A DNA stretch of 64,000 nt. Source: Larkinella sp051857545 (GTDB lineage: Bacteria; Bacteroidota; Bacteroidia; Cytophagales; Spirosomataceae). Below, piece after piece: positions 7,843-15,229 of this stretch. The DNA is taken from NCBI RefSeq assembly GCF_051857545.1, contig NZ_JBPZHB010000002.1, positions 682,001 to 746,000 on the forward strand, given 5' to 3'. Each line of letters starts with the position of its first letter. The stretch's first letter is position 1. The notes under the pieces were generated by a model. The model searched no databases and had not been told where the DNA came from. It worked only from the letters and a program-made list of their open reading frames with translations. Position numbers and translations under genes: made by a program.

Positions 7843-8961
7843 ATGCAAACGGATTTGACACCACTCGCAACGACCCAGCCGCTCCCGCAAGCTTCGCAGC
7901 CCGGCTTGTCCCGCTCCAAAGGCTGGTGGCTGAACGGCTTGCTGGCCGTCCTGCTGATTGTCGTGATGATCTGGTCGGTGGGCATCGGTGCCGTGTCGAT
8001 TCCCATTCCGGATGTTCTGGCCATTCTCCTCAAACAAATTGGTTGGGAAGTGGATGTCGTAGAACCGCAGCAGGAGACGGTTTTGACCGTCATCCGGTTG
8101 CCGCGAATCCTGTTGGGCGTGCTGGTGGGGGCCGTGTTGGGAATTTCGGGTGCCGCCATTCAGGGCTTGTTTCGGAACCCACTGGCGGACCCGGGTCTGA
8201 TCGGTATTTCGTCGGGCGCATCGGTTATGGCGGTTTTGATGATCGTGTTGCAACTGCGGGTTTTCAGCGATCTGTCGTCGCTATCCGGTTTGTACGCGCT
8301 GTCACTGGCGGCTTTTGCCGGTGCGGTCGGCACGACGCTCCTGGTCTATACCCTGGCTCGTAAAAACGGCCGGACCGTGGTCTCAACAATGTTGCTGGTC
8401 GGCGTTGCCATCAACGTTTTTTGCGAAGCCCTGCGCGGACTGATGATGTATCTGGCCGATGACGCTCAGCTTCGGGCGATTTCTTACTGGAGTCTGGGGA
8501 GTCTGGGTGGTGCCAGTTGGGAGGTGTTGCAGGTCGCCACGCCCTTTCTGCTGGTGCCGGTTCTGCTGATGCCGCGTCTGAGCAAACCCATGAATGCCTT
8601 CGCGCTGGGCGAGAGTCAGGCCGGACACCTCGGTGTGGATATATCAAAACTGAAACGGAATGTGGTCATTCTGGCCACGCTCGGTGTGGGCGTTGCGGTG
8701 GCGGTTTCGGGCGTCATCGGTTTCATCGGGCTGGTTATCCCGCATCTGATCCGGCTTGTTTCGGGTGCCAACCACCGCATGGTATTGCCCGGTTCCGCTT
8801 TGTTGGGAGCCATTGTATTGACCTTATCGGACCTCGTTGCCCGAACGCTGGTGGCACCCGCCGAACTGCCCATCGGAATCATTACCGGAATGATCGGCGC
8901 GCCAACCTTTCTGTTCATGCTGGTGCGGGGCGCGGGGCGAAAACCGTATACCGAAAACTGA
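7843..8961 (+). CDS. hmuU: Haem ABC transporter permease (FecCD family)
   Basis: A 372-residue membrane protein with about 10 predicted spans, starting after a 25-residue polar N-terminus. FecCD landmarks are RLPRILLGVLVGAVLGISGA near residue 85, the QGLFRNPLADPGLIGISSGA motif just after, and the C-terminal GVIGFIGLVIPHLIRLVSGA near 290 that contacts the ATPase. It works as a dimer with HmuV and takes haem from HmuT across the inner membrane. Gap to the preceding gene is 20 bases. Confidence 0.93.
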   Translation: MQTDLTPLATTQPLPQASQPGLSRSKGWWLNGLLAVLLIVVMIWSVGIGAVSIPIPDVLAILLKQIGWEVDVVEPQQETVLTVIRLPRILLGVLVGAVLGISGAAIQGLFRNPLADPGLIGISSGASVMAVLMIVLQLRVFSDLSSLSGLYALSLAAFAGAVGTTLLVYTLARKNGRTVVSTMLLVGVAINVFCEALRGLMMYLADDAQLRAISYWSLGSLGGASWEVLQVATPFLLVPVLLMPRLSKPMNAFALGESQAGHLGVDISKLKRNVVILATLGVGVAVAVSGVIGFIGLVIPHLIRLVSGANHRMVLPGSALLGAIVLTLSDLVARTLVAPAELPIGIITGMIGAPTFLFMLVRGAGRKPYTEN

Positions 8962-8991
8962 AAACTGAATACCAATCAACAACGAAGTTCT

Positions 8992-9831
8992 ATGCTGGAA
9001 GCGCAACACATCACCTACCAAATCAACCGGAAAATCCTGCTGGACGACGTGTCGCTGGCGGTAAAGCCGGGTGAACTGGTGGCGGTGGTGGGAGCCAATG
9101 GGGCCGGGAAGTCGACCTTGCTGAAAACCTTTAGCCGGGAACTGACGCCTACGCAGGGGCAGGTGTTGCTGGATAAAAAACCGATCAGGGGATTTTCGGC
9201 CCTGGAACTGGCCCGGCGACGGGCGGTTTTGGCCCAGCAAAATCCGCTGGCTTTCGAATTCAGTGTCTACGAACTGGTGATGATGGGGCGGTATCCGCAT
9301 TTTGAAGGCCACCCACGCCCTGAAGATCAGGCCATTGTCGCGTATGCCCTGGAACGAACCGGTATTACCCATTTGTCCGGGCGGGCCGTGCCGACGCTGT
9401 CGGGCGGGGAGCAGCAACGGGTTCATCTGGCTAAAATACTGGCTCAACTGATGGATGCTGACGAACTGAACCAGCCCGAAGCGCCCATTCGCCAACCCAA
9501 ATACCTGCTGCTCGACGAACCGACCACAGGGCTGGATTTTTATTACCAGCACAGTTTGCTGGAAGTCGCCACCGAGTTGACCCGGCGCGGCTACGGCGTC
9601 ATCGCCATTCTGCACGACCTTAATCTGGTGATGCAATACGCCGACAAAGTGCTGCTGCTGAAAGAAGGCAAGGCGCTGGCTTTCGGCAAACCGGCTTCCG
9701 TTCTGACGACCGATTCCATTTTTAAAGCGTTTCATTTATCCGTACAAATTATTCACCAGCCGGAACTGGATGGTCCGTTGATCGTTCACACCCGGCAGAC
9801 GAGTCCTGTTCCCTTTCCTTCTCCAATTTAG
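8992..9831 (+). CDS. hmuV: Haem ABC transporter ATP-binding protein
   Basis: A 279-residue ABC ATPase. Walker A GANGAGKST is at residues 34-42, the Q-loop follows near 83, the signature LSGGEQQRVHLAKIL near 139 and Walker B YLLLDEPTTGLD near 170-180, followed by the H-loop in AILHDLNLV. A short insertion between signature and Walker B (ADELNQPEAPIRQP) is typical of HmuV-type ATPases. It energises HmuTU. Confidence 0.93.
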   Translation: MLEAQHITYQINRKILLDDVSLAVKPGELVAVVGANGAGKSTLLKTFSRELTPTQGQVLLDKKPIRGFSALELARRRAVLAQQNPLAFEFSVYELVMMGRYPHFEGHPRPEDQAIVAYALERTGITHLSGRAVPTLSGGEQQRVHLAKILAQLMDADELNQPEAPIRQPKYLLLDEPTTGLDFYYQHSLLEVATELTRRGYGVIAILHDLNLVMQYADKVLLLKEGKALAFGKPASVLTTDSIFKAFHLSVQIIHQPELDGPLIVHTRQTSPVPFPSPI

Positions 9832-9843
9832 CGAACCAAAAAC

Positions 9844-10884
9844 ATGACAACAACCGTTCTGGATCTCAAAAAACAGTATGCGGCTTTTAAGGCCGAAAAT
9901 CCCAAAGTGCGCATTCGCGATGCAGCTAATCAACTGGGCGTCAGCGAAGCCGAACTGGTGGCTACGGGCTTGGGCGAAACCGCCATCCAACTGGAAGGTG
10001 ATTTTCGCGAACTGCTGAAAGAAGTGCCGACGCTGGGCTACGTCATGGCCCTGACCCGCAACGACAGCGTGGTTCACGAACGAAAAGGTGAATACCTCAA
10101 CGTGTCGTTCAACGGCCATGTCGGGCTGGTGTTGGGCGAAGACATCGACCTGCGCCTGTTTCTGGCCAACTGGAAGTTCGGGTTTGCCGTCCACGAAAAC
10201 GACCGCCGGAGTTTGCAGTTTTTTGCCGCAGATGGCGAAGCCGTTCACAAAATTTACCTGACCGACCAAAGCAACGGGGTCGCCTACGACGCGATGGTTG
10301 CCAACTACCGGGCGGCTGAGCAGACGGGAAGTCTGGACCTCGAACCCAAACCGGAAGCCGTCGTTCCAACGCCGGATGCGGACATCGACGGGGCGGCTTT
10401 TCAGGAATCCTGGCTTAACCTGAAGGATACGCACGAATTTTTCGGGATGTTGCGGAAACACAAGGTCTCCCGTTTGCAGGCCATGCACCTGGCACCGGAA
10501 GGTCATGCGTTCCCGATCACAATGGAAGCGGTGAAAAATGTGTTTGCCGAGGTTTCCAAAAGCGGTTTGCCGATTATGATTTTTGTGGGAAACCGGGGTT
10601 GCATCCAGATTCATACGGGTGAAGTCCGGAAACTGGTTGCGATGGGGCCGTGGTTCAACGTGCTCGATCCGCAGTTCAACCTCCACCTGCGGGAAGACCA
10701 TGTCGCGTCGGCCTGGGTCGTGAAAAAGCCCACGACCGACGGCATTGTCACCAGCCTGGAATTATACGACGCGGAAGGCAATCAGATTGCGCTGGTTTTT
10801 GGCAAACGGAAACCCGGTATTCCCGAAAAAACCGAATGGCGCGACGTCATCGCGCAAACGGCGCTGGCAGGGGCCACACACTGA
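9844..10884 (+). CDS. hmuS: HmuS/HemS-type haem-handling protein (hemin-degrading factor family)
   Basis: A 346-residue cytosolic protein built of two homologous halves (about 1-165 and 185-346), as usual for the HemS/ChuS/HmuS family, which binds incoming haem and delivers or degrades it. The start of the first half (FKAENPKVRIRDAANQLGVS) and the repeated motif of the halves (VPTLGYVMALTRNDSVVHER and the GNRGCIQIHTGEV segment) are characteristic. It follows hmuV by 12 bases and its TGA overlaps the ATG of the next gene, so translation is probably coupled. Confidence 0.92.
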   Translation: MTTTVLDLKKQYAAFKAENPKVRIRDAANQLGVSEAELVATGLGETAIQLEGDFRELLKEVPTLGYVMALTRNDSVVHERKGEYLNVSFNGHVGLVLGEDIDLRLFLANWKFGFAVHENDRRSLQFFAADGEAVHKIYLTDQSNGVAYDAMVANYRAAEQTGSLDLEPKPEAVVPTPDADIDGAAFQESWLNLKDTHEFFGMLRKHKVSRLQAMHLAPEGHAFPITMEAVKNVFAEVSKSGLPIMIFVGNRGCIQIHTGEVRKLVAMGPWFNVLDPQFNLHLREDHVASAWVVKKPTTDGIVTSLELYDAEGNQIALVFGKRKPGIPEKTEWRDVIAQTALAGATH

Positions 10885-11111
10885 TGAACGTACTGGTCTT
10901 TCGAACGAACATCAATTCCGGGCAGCGGCTTCACAAAGCGGCTTGCCGGTTGTGTAAACTCCGGGGCATTTGCCGGTGGAGCGTCGATATGGAAGACCGT
11001 GACTGTGTGCTGCGGATTGAGGCCCCGGAAGATTTGTTGATCCCGCTGGATGAACAGGTCGTGATCCGCCTGTTGACCAAAGCCGGTATCGCATGTGAAG
11101 TGTTGTCCTGA
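10884..11111 (+). CDS. Small Cys-rich HMA-like protein in the haem operon
   Basis: A 75-residue cytosolic protein whose ATG overlaps the hmuS stop (TGATG). The layout (MNVLVFRTNI, then WSVDMEDRDCVLRI, then a C-terminal helix ending CEVLS) resembles the ferredoxin-like HMA fold seen in Bacteroidota proteins that lack the usual CxxC site. It has a distinctive cluster CRLCKLRGIC at residues 21-30 plus Cys at about 41 and 72. That cluster could hold a metal or act in redox, but this is inference. Tight coupling with hmuS suggests a role in haem or iron handling. Confidence 0.72.
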   Translation: MNVLVFRTNINSGQRLHKAACRLCKLRGICRWSVDMEDRDCVLRIEAPEDLLIPLDEQVVIRLLTKAGIACEVLS

Positions 11112-11162
11112 TCTAAAAACCGGTAAATCACCACACTACTCAGTAAAACCGTACCTCTGAAA

Positions 11163-11762
11163 ATGAATTCTTTAACGATCGCAAAGCTGCTTCTGGGTGT
11201 CGTGTTGCTGCACCCATCCGTTCAGGCACAATCAGTAAAAGTCAATACCGTCCATGATTTACCCGCCGATCCGGCCAGCAACGACCCGCAGTCGGGCCGA
11301 CCGATGGGCTCGACCAACCGGTTTACGTTTTTCAGTTTTAAAGACGGCAAACAAGTCCCCAACAGCGATTCCGCGACGGCGAAATGGGACATCGGTTTTC
11401 GGGCGACGACCCTCATTGTGAATGGCGGAACCGGGCGGGCGGGTCAGGGGGGCGCGTATGTGCACAACGGAACGTTCGAAAGCCTGACTGTCATACCGGA
11501 AAACGCAGCCTTTGCCGTCGATGACAATGCCAACAAACTGGCGATTCCGACCGGTTCGGGAAATGGCTGGTATACCTACGGCGGTGGCGTGATTGCCCCT
11601 ACGGCCGATAAAGTGCTCGTGATCCGCACCGGCGATGGCAAATACGCCAAAGTGGAAATTCTGGGCTATTACAAAGGTGGGCCGGACGGACCGGGAAGCG
11701 AAAGCCGGTATTACACCTTTCGCTATGCGTACCAACCCGACGGCAGCAAAAAAATCCAGTAA
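11163..11762 (+). CDS. hmuY: Short HmuY-family haem-binding protein
   Basis: A 199-residue exported protein with signal peptide ending around VQAQS. The body matches the HmuY haemophore family: a lead segment with SFKDGKQVPNSDSATAKWDI, then GFRATTLIVNGGTGRAGQGG, and a C-terminal stretch ending KVEILGYYKG and YYTFRYAYQPDGS. Unlike classical HmuY lipoproteins there is no lipobox Cys, so it may be periplasmic or secreted. It closes the hmuTUVS operon (51 bases after the small Cys-rich gene). A longer HmuY lipoprotein is encoded at 13681. Confidence 0.8.
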   Translation: MNSLTIAKLLLGVVLLHPSVQAQSVKVNTVHDLPADPASNDPQSGRPMGSTNRFTFFSFKDGKQVPNSDSATAKWDIGFRATTLIVNGGTGRAGQGGAYVHNGTFESLTVIPENAAFAVDDNANKLAIPTGSGNGWYTYGGGVIAPTADKVLVIRTGDGKYAKVEILGYYKGGPDGPGSESRYYTFRYAYQPDGSKKIQ

Positions 11763-11827
11763 CCATTACTATATCCACATCATCCGGCGGAAGGATCCGT
11801 GACTCCGCCGGTTTTATCGACTTTGTT

Positions 11828-12184
11828 ATGGCTGACCGCGATGCCCGCTTTATCACACTGGCCCAAACCGAACACGGCGAGATTCACCTCTGCCGGGGTT
11901 GCAAGGCTAATCTCAGTTTTCGGTTCAACAACATCTTCCAGATCATGTCACCGGGCGAGTTCCAGCAATTATTTCGGCACGTCGAGTCGATCGATATCGA
12001 TGGCTTTTTTGCCCGGCACCCGACGGATTGCGCCGGTGAGATTCGACGGCTTTACCTCGGCACGACCGTTGAACCCCTGTATTTCTGTTTCACGAGAATC
12101 GAGCTGGAGCAGTTGAAAGGCATTCTGCACAACGCCATGGCGCGGATGAATACGCTGGAGAAAGCGTGGACGGAACTAAATTAA
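11828..12184 (+). CDS. Small cytosolic protein, DUF6686-like
   Basis: A 118-residue protein with no signal peptide. It has the pattern EIHLCRGCKANLSFRFNN followed by a helix (SPGEFQQLFRHV) and an aromatic strand (YFCFTRIELEQLKGIL). The CxxC plus the layout resemble a small Bacteroidota family of unknown function (DUF6686), usually seen near iron or haem genes. The paired Cys might bind metal. It is 65 bases downstream of hmuY on the same strand and may be the last gene of the operon. Confidence 0.6.
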   Translation: MADRDARFITLAQTEHGEIHLCRGCKANLSFRFNNIFQIMSPGEFQQLFRHVESIDIDGFFARHPTDCAGEIRRLYLGTTVEPLYFCFTRIELEQLKGILHNAMARMNTLEKAWTELN

Positions 12185-12241
12185 GTTACCGCTGAGGAAA
12201 AAACGAAGACAATACAGTAAAAGCTATAGTGAGTAGGATAG

Positions 12242-12274
12242 AAAAAGCAGGGTCTTTGACGCTGCTTTTTTTTT
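12242..12274 (+). terminator. Terminator at the end of the haem uptake operon
   Basis: Stem AAAAAGCAG/CTGCTTTTT with an 11-base loop, then a run of T to about 12274. Confidence 0.8.
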
Positions 12275-12310
12275 AATAGAACAATTCGTTAGACCTTTGC
12301 ACGTAGTAAT

Positions 12311-12414
12311 AAAGAGAAGATAGAGAAGAGAGGAAAGAGCAGAGACGTTGGGATCAAGGTGTGAAATCTTGATAAATAGCCAGTTAGGTCTCTATTCTTT
12401 GCTCTATCTTCTTT
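12311..12414. repeat. Long imperfect inverted repeat, AGAGAAGATAGAG type
   Basis: Purine-rich left arm (AAAGAGAAGATAGAGAAGAG and on to 12346) and pyrimidine-rich right arm (12388..12414) can form an imperfect hairpin. It lies between the terminator at 12274 and the start at 12430. A similar purine-rich element is at 15127. Confidence 0.7.
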
Positions 12415-12429
12415 AATCAAAAATAAGAC

Positions 12430-13584
12430 ATGATGAGTAAAGTGTATCAAATCCAGCGATGGGCCCTTCTGCTGGTAAGCGGCTTCACGATTGGGCTGGT
12501 TTCCTGCCAGGAAGAAAGTGACCCGGATGTCCGGCCCTTGCTGAACATTCCACAGGTGTACGATAGCGTTGGGTATCGATTTAATTCGGAGCCGCTACAG
12601 CCTCTGATTCAACAGTTTACGAGTTTGGTTGAGGAGGCCCGGAAAGGAGGGCAGCGGGGGACGTATGTTTCGGAAGAATCGCTCAATGCGGCTTTTACGC
12701 AGGGCGAATTCAGTTTGCTGTCCGTCACAACGCCGTATTTCGCCAGCCGTCTTCAAGCCCGGAACAACGGTTTTTTTGCCGAACTCTCGAAAGCCAGTGG
12801 CGGAACCTTTTACCCGTTCGACCGGAGCTGGGAAGGGGGCGTTTACGGCTCGTACCTGTTTGATGAATACGGCCTGGAAATGGGGCAGATGATTGAAAAA
12901 GGCATGTATGGCGCGGCTTTGTACAATTACGCCCTGTCGCTGACCAAAGGGACTTTTACCCCGGCGACTGCCGACCAGATTCTGTATGTATACGGAGCCA
13001 GCCCGATGTTTTACAACAGCGATAACGGCACTTTTTACCAGAATCCCGACCGGCTGATGGCGGCTTATGCGGCCCGGCGGGATGATGCCACCGGTACGGG
13101 TTTATACAGTCAAAACCGCCTGGCATTCATTACGTTGCAGGCGGCTTTGCAGGAAGGAGAGGATTACAATACCTACCGGGATGAAGCCCTGGCTGCCATC
13201 AAACTGAATTGGGAAAAAATCAATGCGGCCACGGTTATCAATACCATTCACGCCAGTACTTCGATTTTGAATTCAACCGGCCTGACGGAACAGCAGCGGG
13301 CGGATGTGTTGCATTTGATCAGCGAAGCCGCCGGTTTTTTGCACGGCTGGCGAACCATTGATGCGGGCAACAAGAAAATTACGGACAACCAGATTGACGA
13401 ACTCCTAACCCTGTTAAATGCCCCTTACGACCGCTCCGCGTCGGTGTATCGCTTCGTGACCAATACCTCTGAGGAATTGCCAAAATTGAGCCAGGCCGTT
13501 GCGAGAATCCAGGGTATTTACGGATTTACCAACGATGAAGTTGAGAGTTTCCGCCGGAATTATGTAGCGGATCAGGCACGATAG
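12430..13584 (+). CDS. DUF4856/imelysin-like lipoprotein of the haem locus
   Basis: A 384-residue lipoprotein: signal peptide with lipobox near Cys27 (GLVSC). The predicted all-helical body includes DEYGLEMGQMIEKGMYGAAL near 150-170, which recalls the GLEY-Q-KGL-GA segment of DUF4856 proteins. These, like imelysins, are cell-surface lipoproteins commonly found beside TonB receptors in Bacteroidota and linked to iron or haem use; biochemical role unknown. It is convergent with the HmuY lipoprotein gene at 13681. Confidence 0.65.
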   Translation: MMSKVYQIQRWALLLVSGFTIGLVSCQEESDPDVRPLLNIPQVYDSVGYRFNSEPLQPLIQQFTSLVEEARKGGQRGTYVSEESLNAAFTQGEFSLLSVTTPYFASRLQARNNGFFAELSKASGGTFYPFDRSWEGGVYGSYLFDEYGLEMGQMIEKGMYGAALYNYALSLTKGTFTPATADQILYVYGASPMFYNSDNGTFYQNPDRLMAAYAARRDDATGTGLYSQNRLAFITLQAALQEGEDYNTYRDEALAAIKLNWEKINAATVINTIHASTSILNSTGLTEQQRADVLHLISEAAGFLHGWRTIDAGNKKITDNQIDELLTLLNAPYDRSASVYRFVTNTSEELPKLSQAVARIQGIYGFTNDEVESFRRNYVADQAR

Positions 13585-13589
13585 GGTTA

Positions 13590-13673
13590 CGGTATTCGGT
13601 TTACAGTTTACGGTGGCTGACGCATTCTTTTGTAAGCGCGCGTCAGCCACCGTAAACTGTAAACCGAATACCG
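13590..13673. repeat. Perfect 34-bp inverted repeat between convergent genes (TGGCTGACGC family)
   Basis: Left arm 13590..13623 and right arm 13640..13673 are exact reverse complements, with a 16-base loop. It starts 5 bases after one stop codon and ends 7 bases before the other. Related copies: 49971 and 54160. Confidence 0.95.
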
Positions 13674-13680
13674 AAAACCG

Positions 13681-15075
13681 TTAGACTTTCTTCACCAGTT
13701 TGAATTCGATATTCGGGTAGCCCCTTACGCCACCATCAGACGAAGTATAATTCAGAAATTTTAATTTATAAACGTTTCCGACGGCATCTTTTATGACGTA
13801 AAACCGATCGGATTTAACCCCCGCAGCGACGCCATTCGGACCCGCTGAGGTACGCCAGTTGCTGCCGATTACATTGCGTTCTTTCTTGAATGTTGTTGTC
13901 GTGATGTTCGCTTCGGCATAGGCTTCATACGTAACGGTGCTGGTCAGAACTTCTGCAGCTTCAACACCGCCCAGGTGATTGATGAAAACAAAATCCGCGT
14001 AGGTATAAGGAACAGATGCCGTCGCGCTTAAAGCCGCTTTATAAGTCGCTAATGTCCATTCGATATCCCAATTGGTTTTCGCCGGTTCCACCTCAGTCAA
14101 GCCTTTTTCGAACGATACATAACTGAAATTTAAATTCGCATCTTTCGTGACATCCAGTGTCTTAAACGTCGTTTCGGCAATCTGCGCGTATTGCAGTGTA
14201 TAACCGGTTCCTTTGCGAACCACCCGGACTTTATACCAGGCTTTGGCTGCTGTCCCGGATGTTCCCGGATTGATGATGTATACTTTGTTTTCAGCATCCG
14301 TAGCAGAAATGGTTTTGATGACGGTTTTGGTTAAATCACCTTCTACATCATCCACATTATCGAAACTGCCCGTTCCCTGGCTCAGAATCAGGATGTTTCG
14401 TAAACCGACTGTGTCCGCGGCTGTGACCTGACTCAAGTCGGTTTTGGTCAGTTCTTTGGCCGAAGCACCCGTGGTGCCGTTGATGACAACACGAAAGTCT
14501 GTACCGCCGTAGAACCCCAGATCCCAGCTATTGCGGGCTACCGAGGTCTGGGCGTTGTTACTGAAATCGACAAAAACCGAATTGACCGCGCTGGAACCTC
14601 CTTCGCCACCGTTTAATTTGAGTTGCGAACCGGTCGATACAATTGATGAAAACTTCAGCGCTGCCGTGGTTTTTGTGCCGACTAAAACCGGGCTGGCGGC
14701 TGATTTAATCGTGAAATTAATGGCCTCTTTCCCACTCAGAAAAAGATTGGTAGCTTTGATTACTTTGAATGAACCCGTGCTGCTCCCGGCCGGAATGGTA
14801 ACGGTCAGACTGTTGTTCGTTGCCGCCGGATTGGTTGTAAACTGGGTGCCGTAAGCAATACCGGTTGGTGCCAGATCGATGACAATGGCCGTGGCGGTTT
14901 CGGCACTTCGCGTCAACGTGAGTTTGACTTCTGTTTCGGTTTTGTCGGATTCGAATCCCTGCTCACTGGCATCAAATTGAACCAGGTTATCGGGTAGCGG
15001 GGGATCATCCTGTTTGCACGCACTGATGCAGGCACTAAAAGCGAGGAATACAAAAATGGAACGTACAGTGTTCAT
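13681..15075 (-). CDS. hmuY: HmuY-family lipoprotein with N-terminal Calx-beta-like domain
   Basis: A 464-residue lipoprotein (lipobox ACISAC near Cys20; ATG 15075 chosen because the frame's earlier start adds an unlikely leader). Residues about 30-140 look like a Calx-beta/immunoglobulin-type domain (VKLTLTRSAETATAIVIDLA, TVTIPAGSSTGSFKV). Residues about 155-464 are HmuY-like, with two signature stretches (WDLGFYGGTDFRVVINGTTG and TNWDIEWTLATYKA) and a C-terminal strand region. HmuY proteins strip haem from host or environmental haemoproteins and pass it to the TonB receptor HmuR, which is encoded directly upstream. The extra N-terminal domain may act as a spacer on the cell surface. Confidence 0.82.
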   Translation of the reverse strand: MNTVRSIFVFLAFSACISACKQDDPPLPDNLVQFDASEQGFESDKTETEVKLTLTRSAETATAIVIDLAPTGIAYGTQFTTNPAATNNSLTVTIPAGSSTGSFKVIKATNLFLSGKEAINFTIKSAASPVLVGTKTTAALKFSSIVSTGSQLKLNGGEGGSSAVNSVFVDFSNNAQTSVARNSWDLGFYGGTDFRVVINGTTGASAKELTKTDLSQVTAADTVGLRNILILSQGTGSFDNVDDVEGDLTKTVIKTISATDAENKVYIINPGTSGTAAKAWYKVRVVRKGTGYTLQYAQIAETTFKTLDVTKDANLNFSYVSFEKGLTEVEPAKTNWDIEWTLATYKAALSATASVPYTYADFVFINHLGGVEAAEVLTSTVTYEAYAEANITTTTFKKERNVIGSNWRTSAGPNGVAAGVKSDRFYVIKDAVGNVYKLKFLNYTSSDGGVRGYPNIEFKLVKKV

Positions 15076-15126
15076 GGGTGTACTGGATTTATAAAATAAG
15101 GAAATTAATTGGATTGATTGGTGAAT

Positions 15127-15217
15127 AAAGAGCTGAGACAAGAGAGTGAAGACAAGAGAGTAAAGACTGGAAGATGTTGGCTTATTTGATGTCTTTATTC
15201 TCTCGTCTCAGCTCTTT
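15127..15217. repeat. Imperfect inverted repeat, AAAGAGCTGAGAC type
   Basis: Arms beginning AAAGAGCTGAGAC (15127) and ending with its complement (15217); the left arm carries an extra 14-base repeat. It ends 12 bases before the stop of the TonB receptor gene (- strand). Confidence 0.85.
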
Positions 15218-15229
15218 ACTCTAGAAAAA

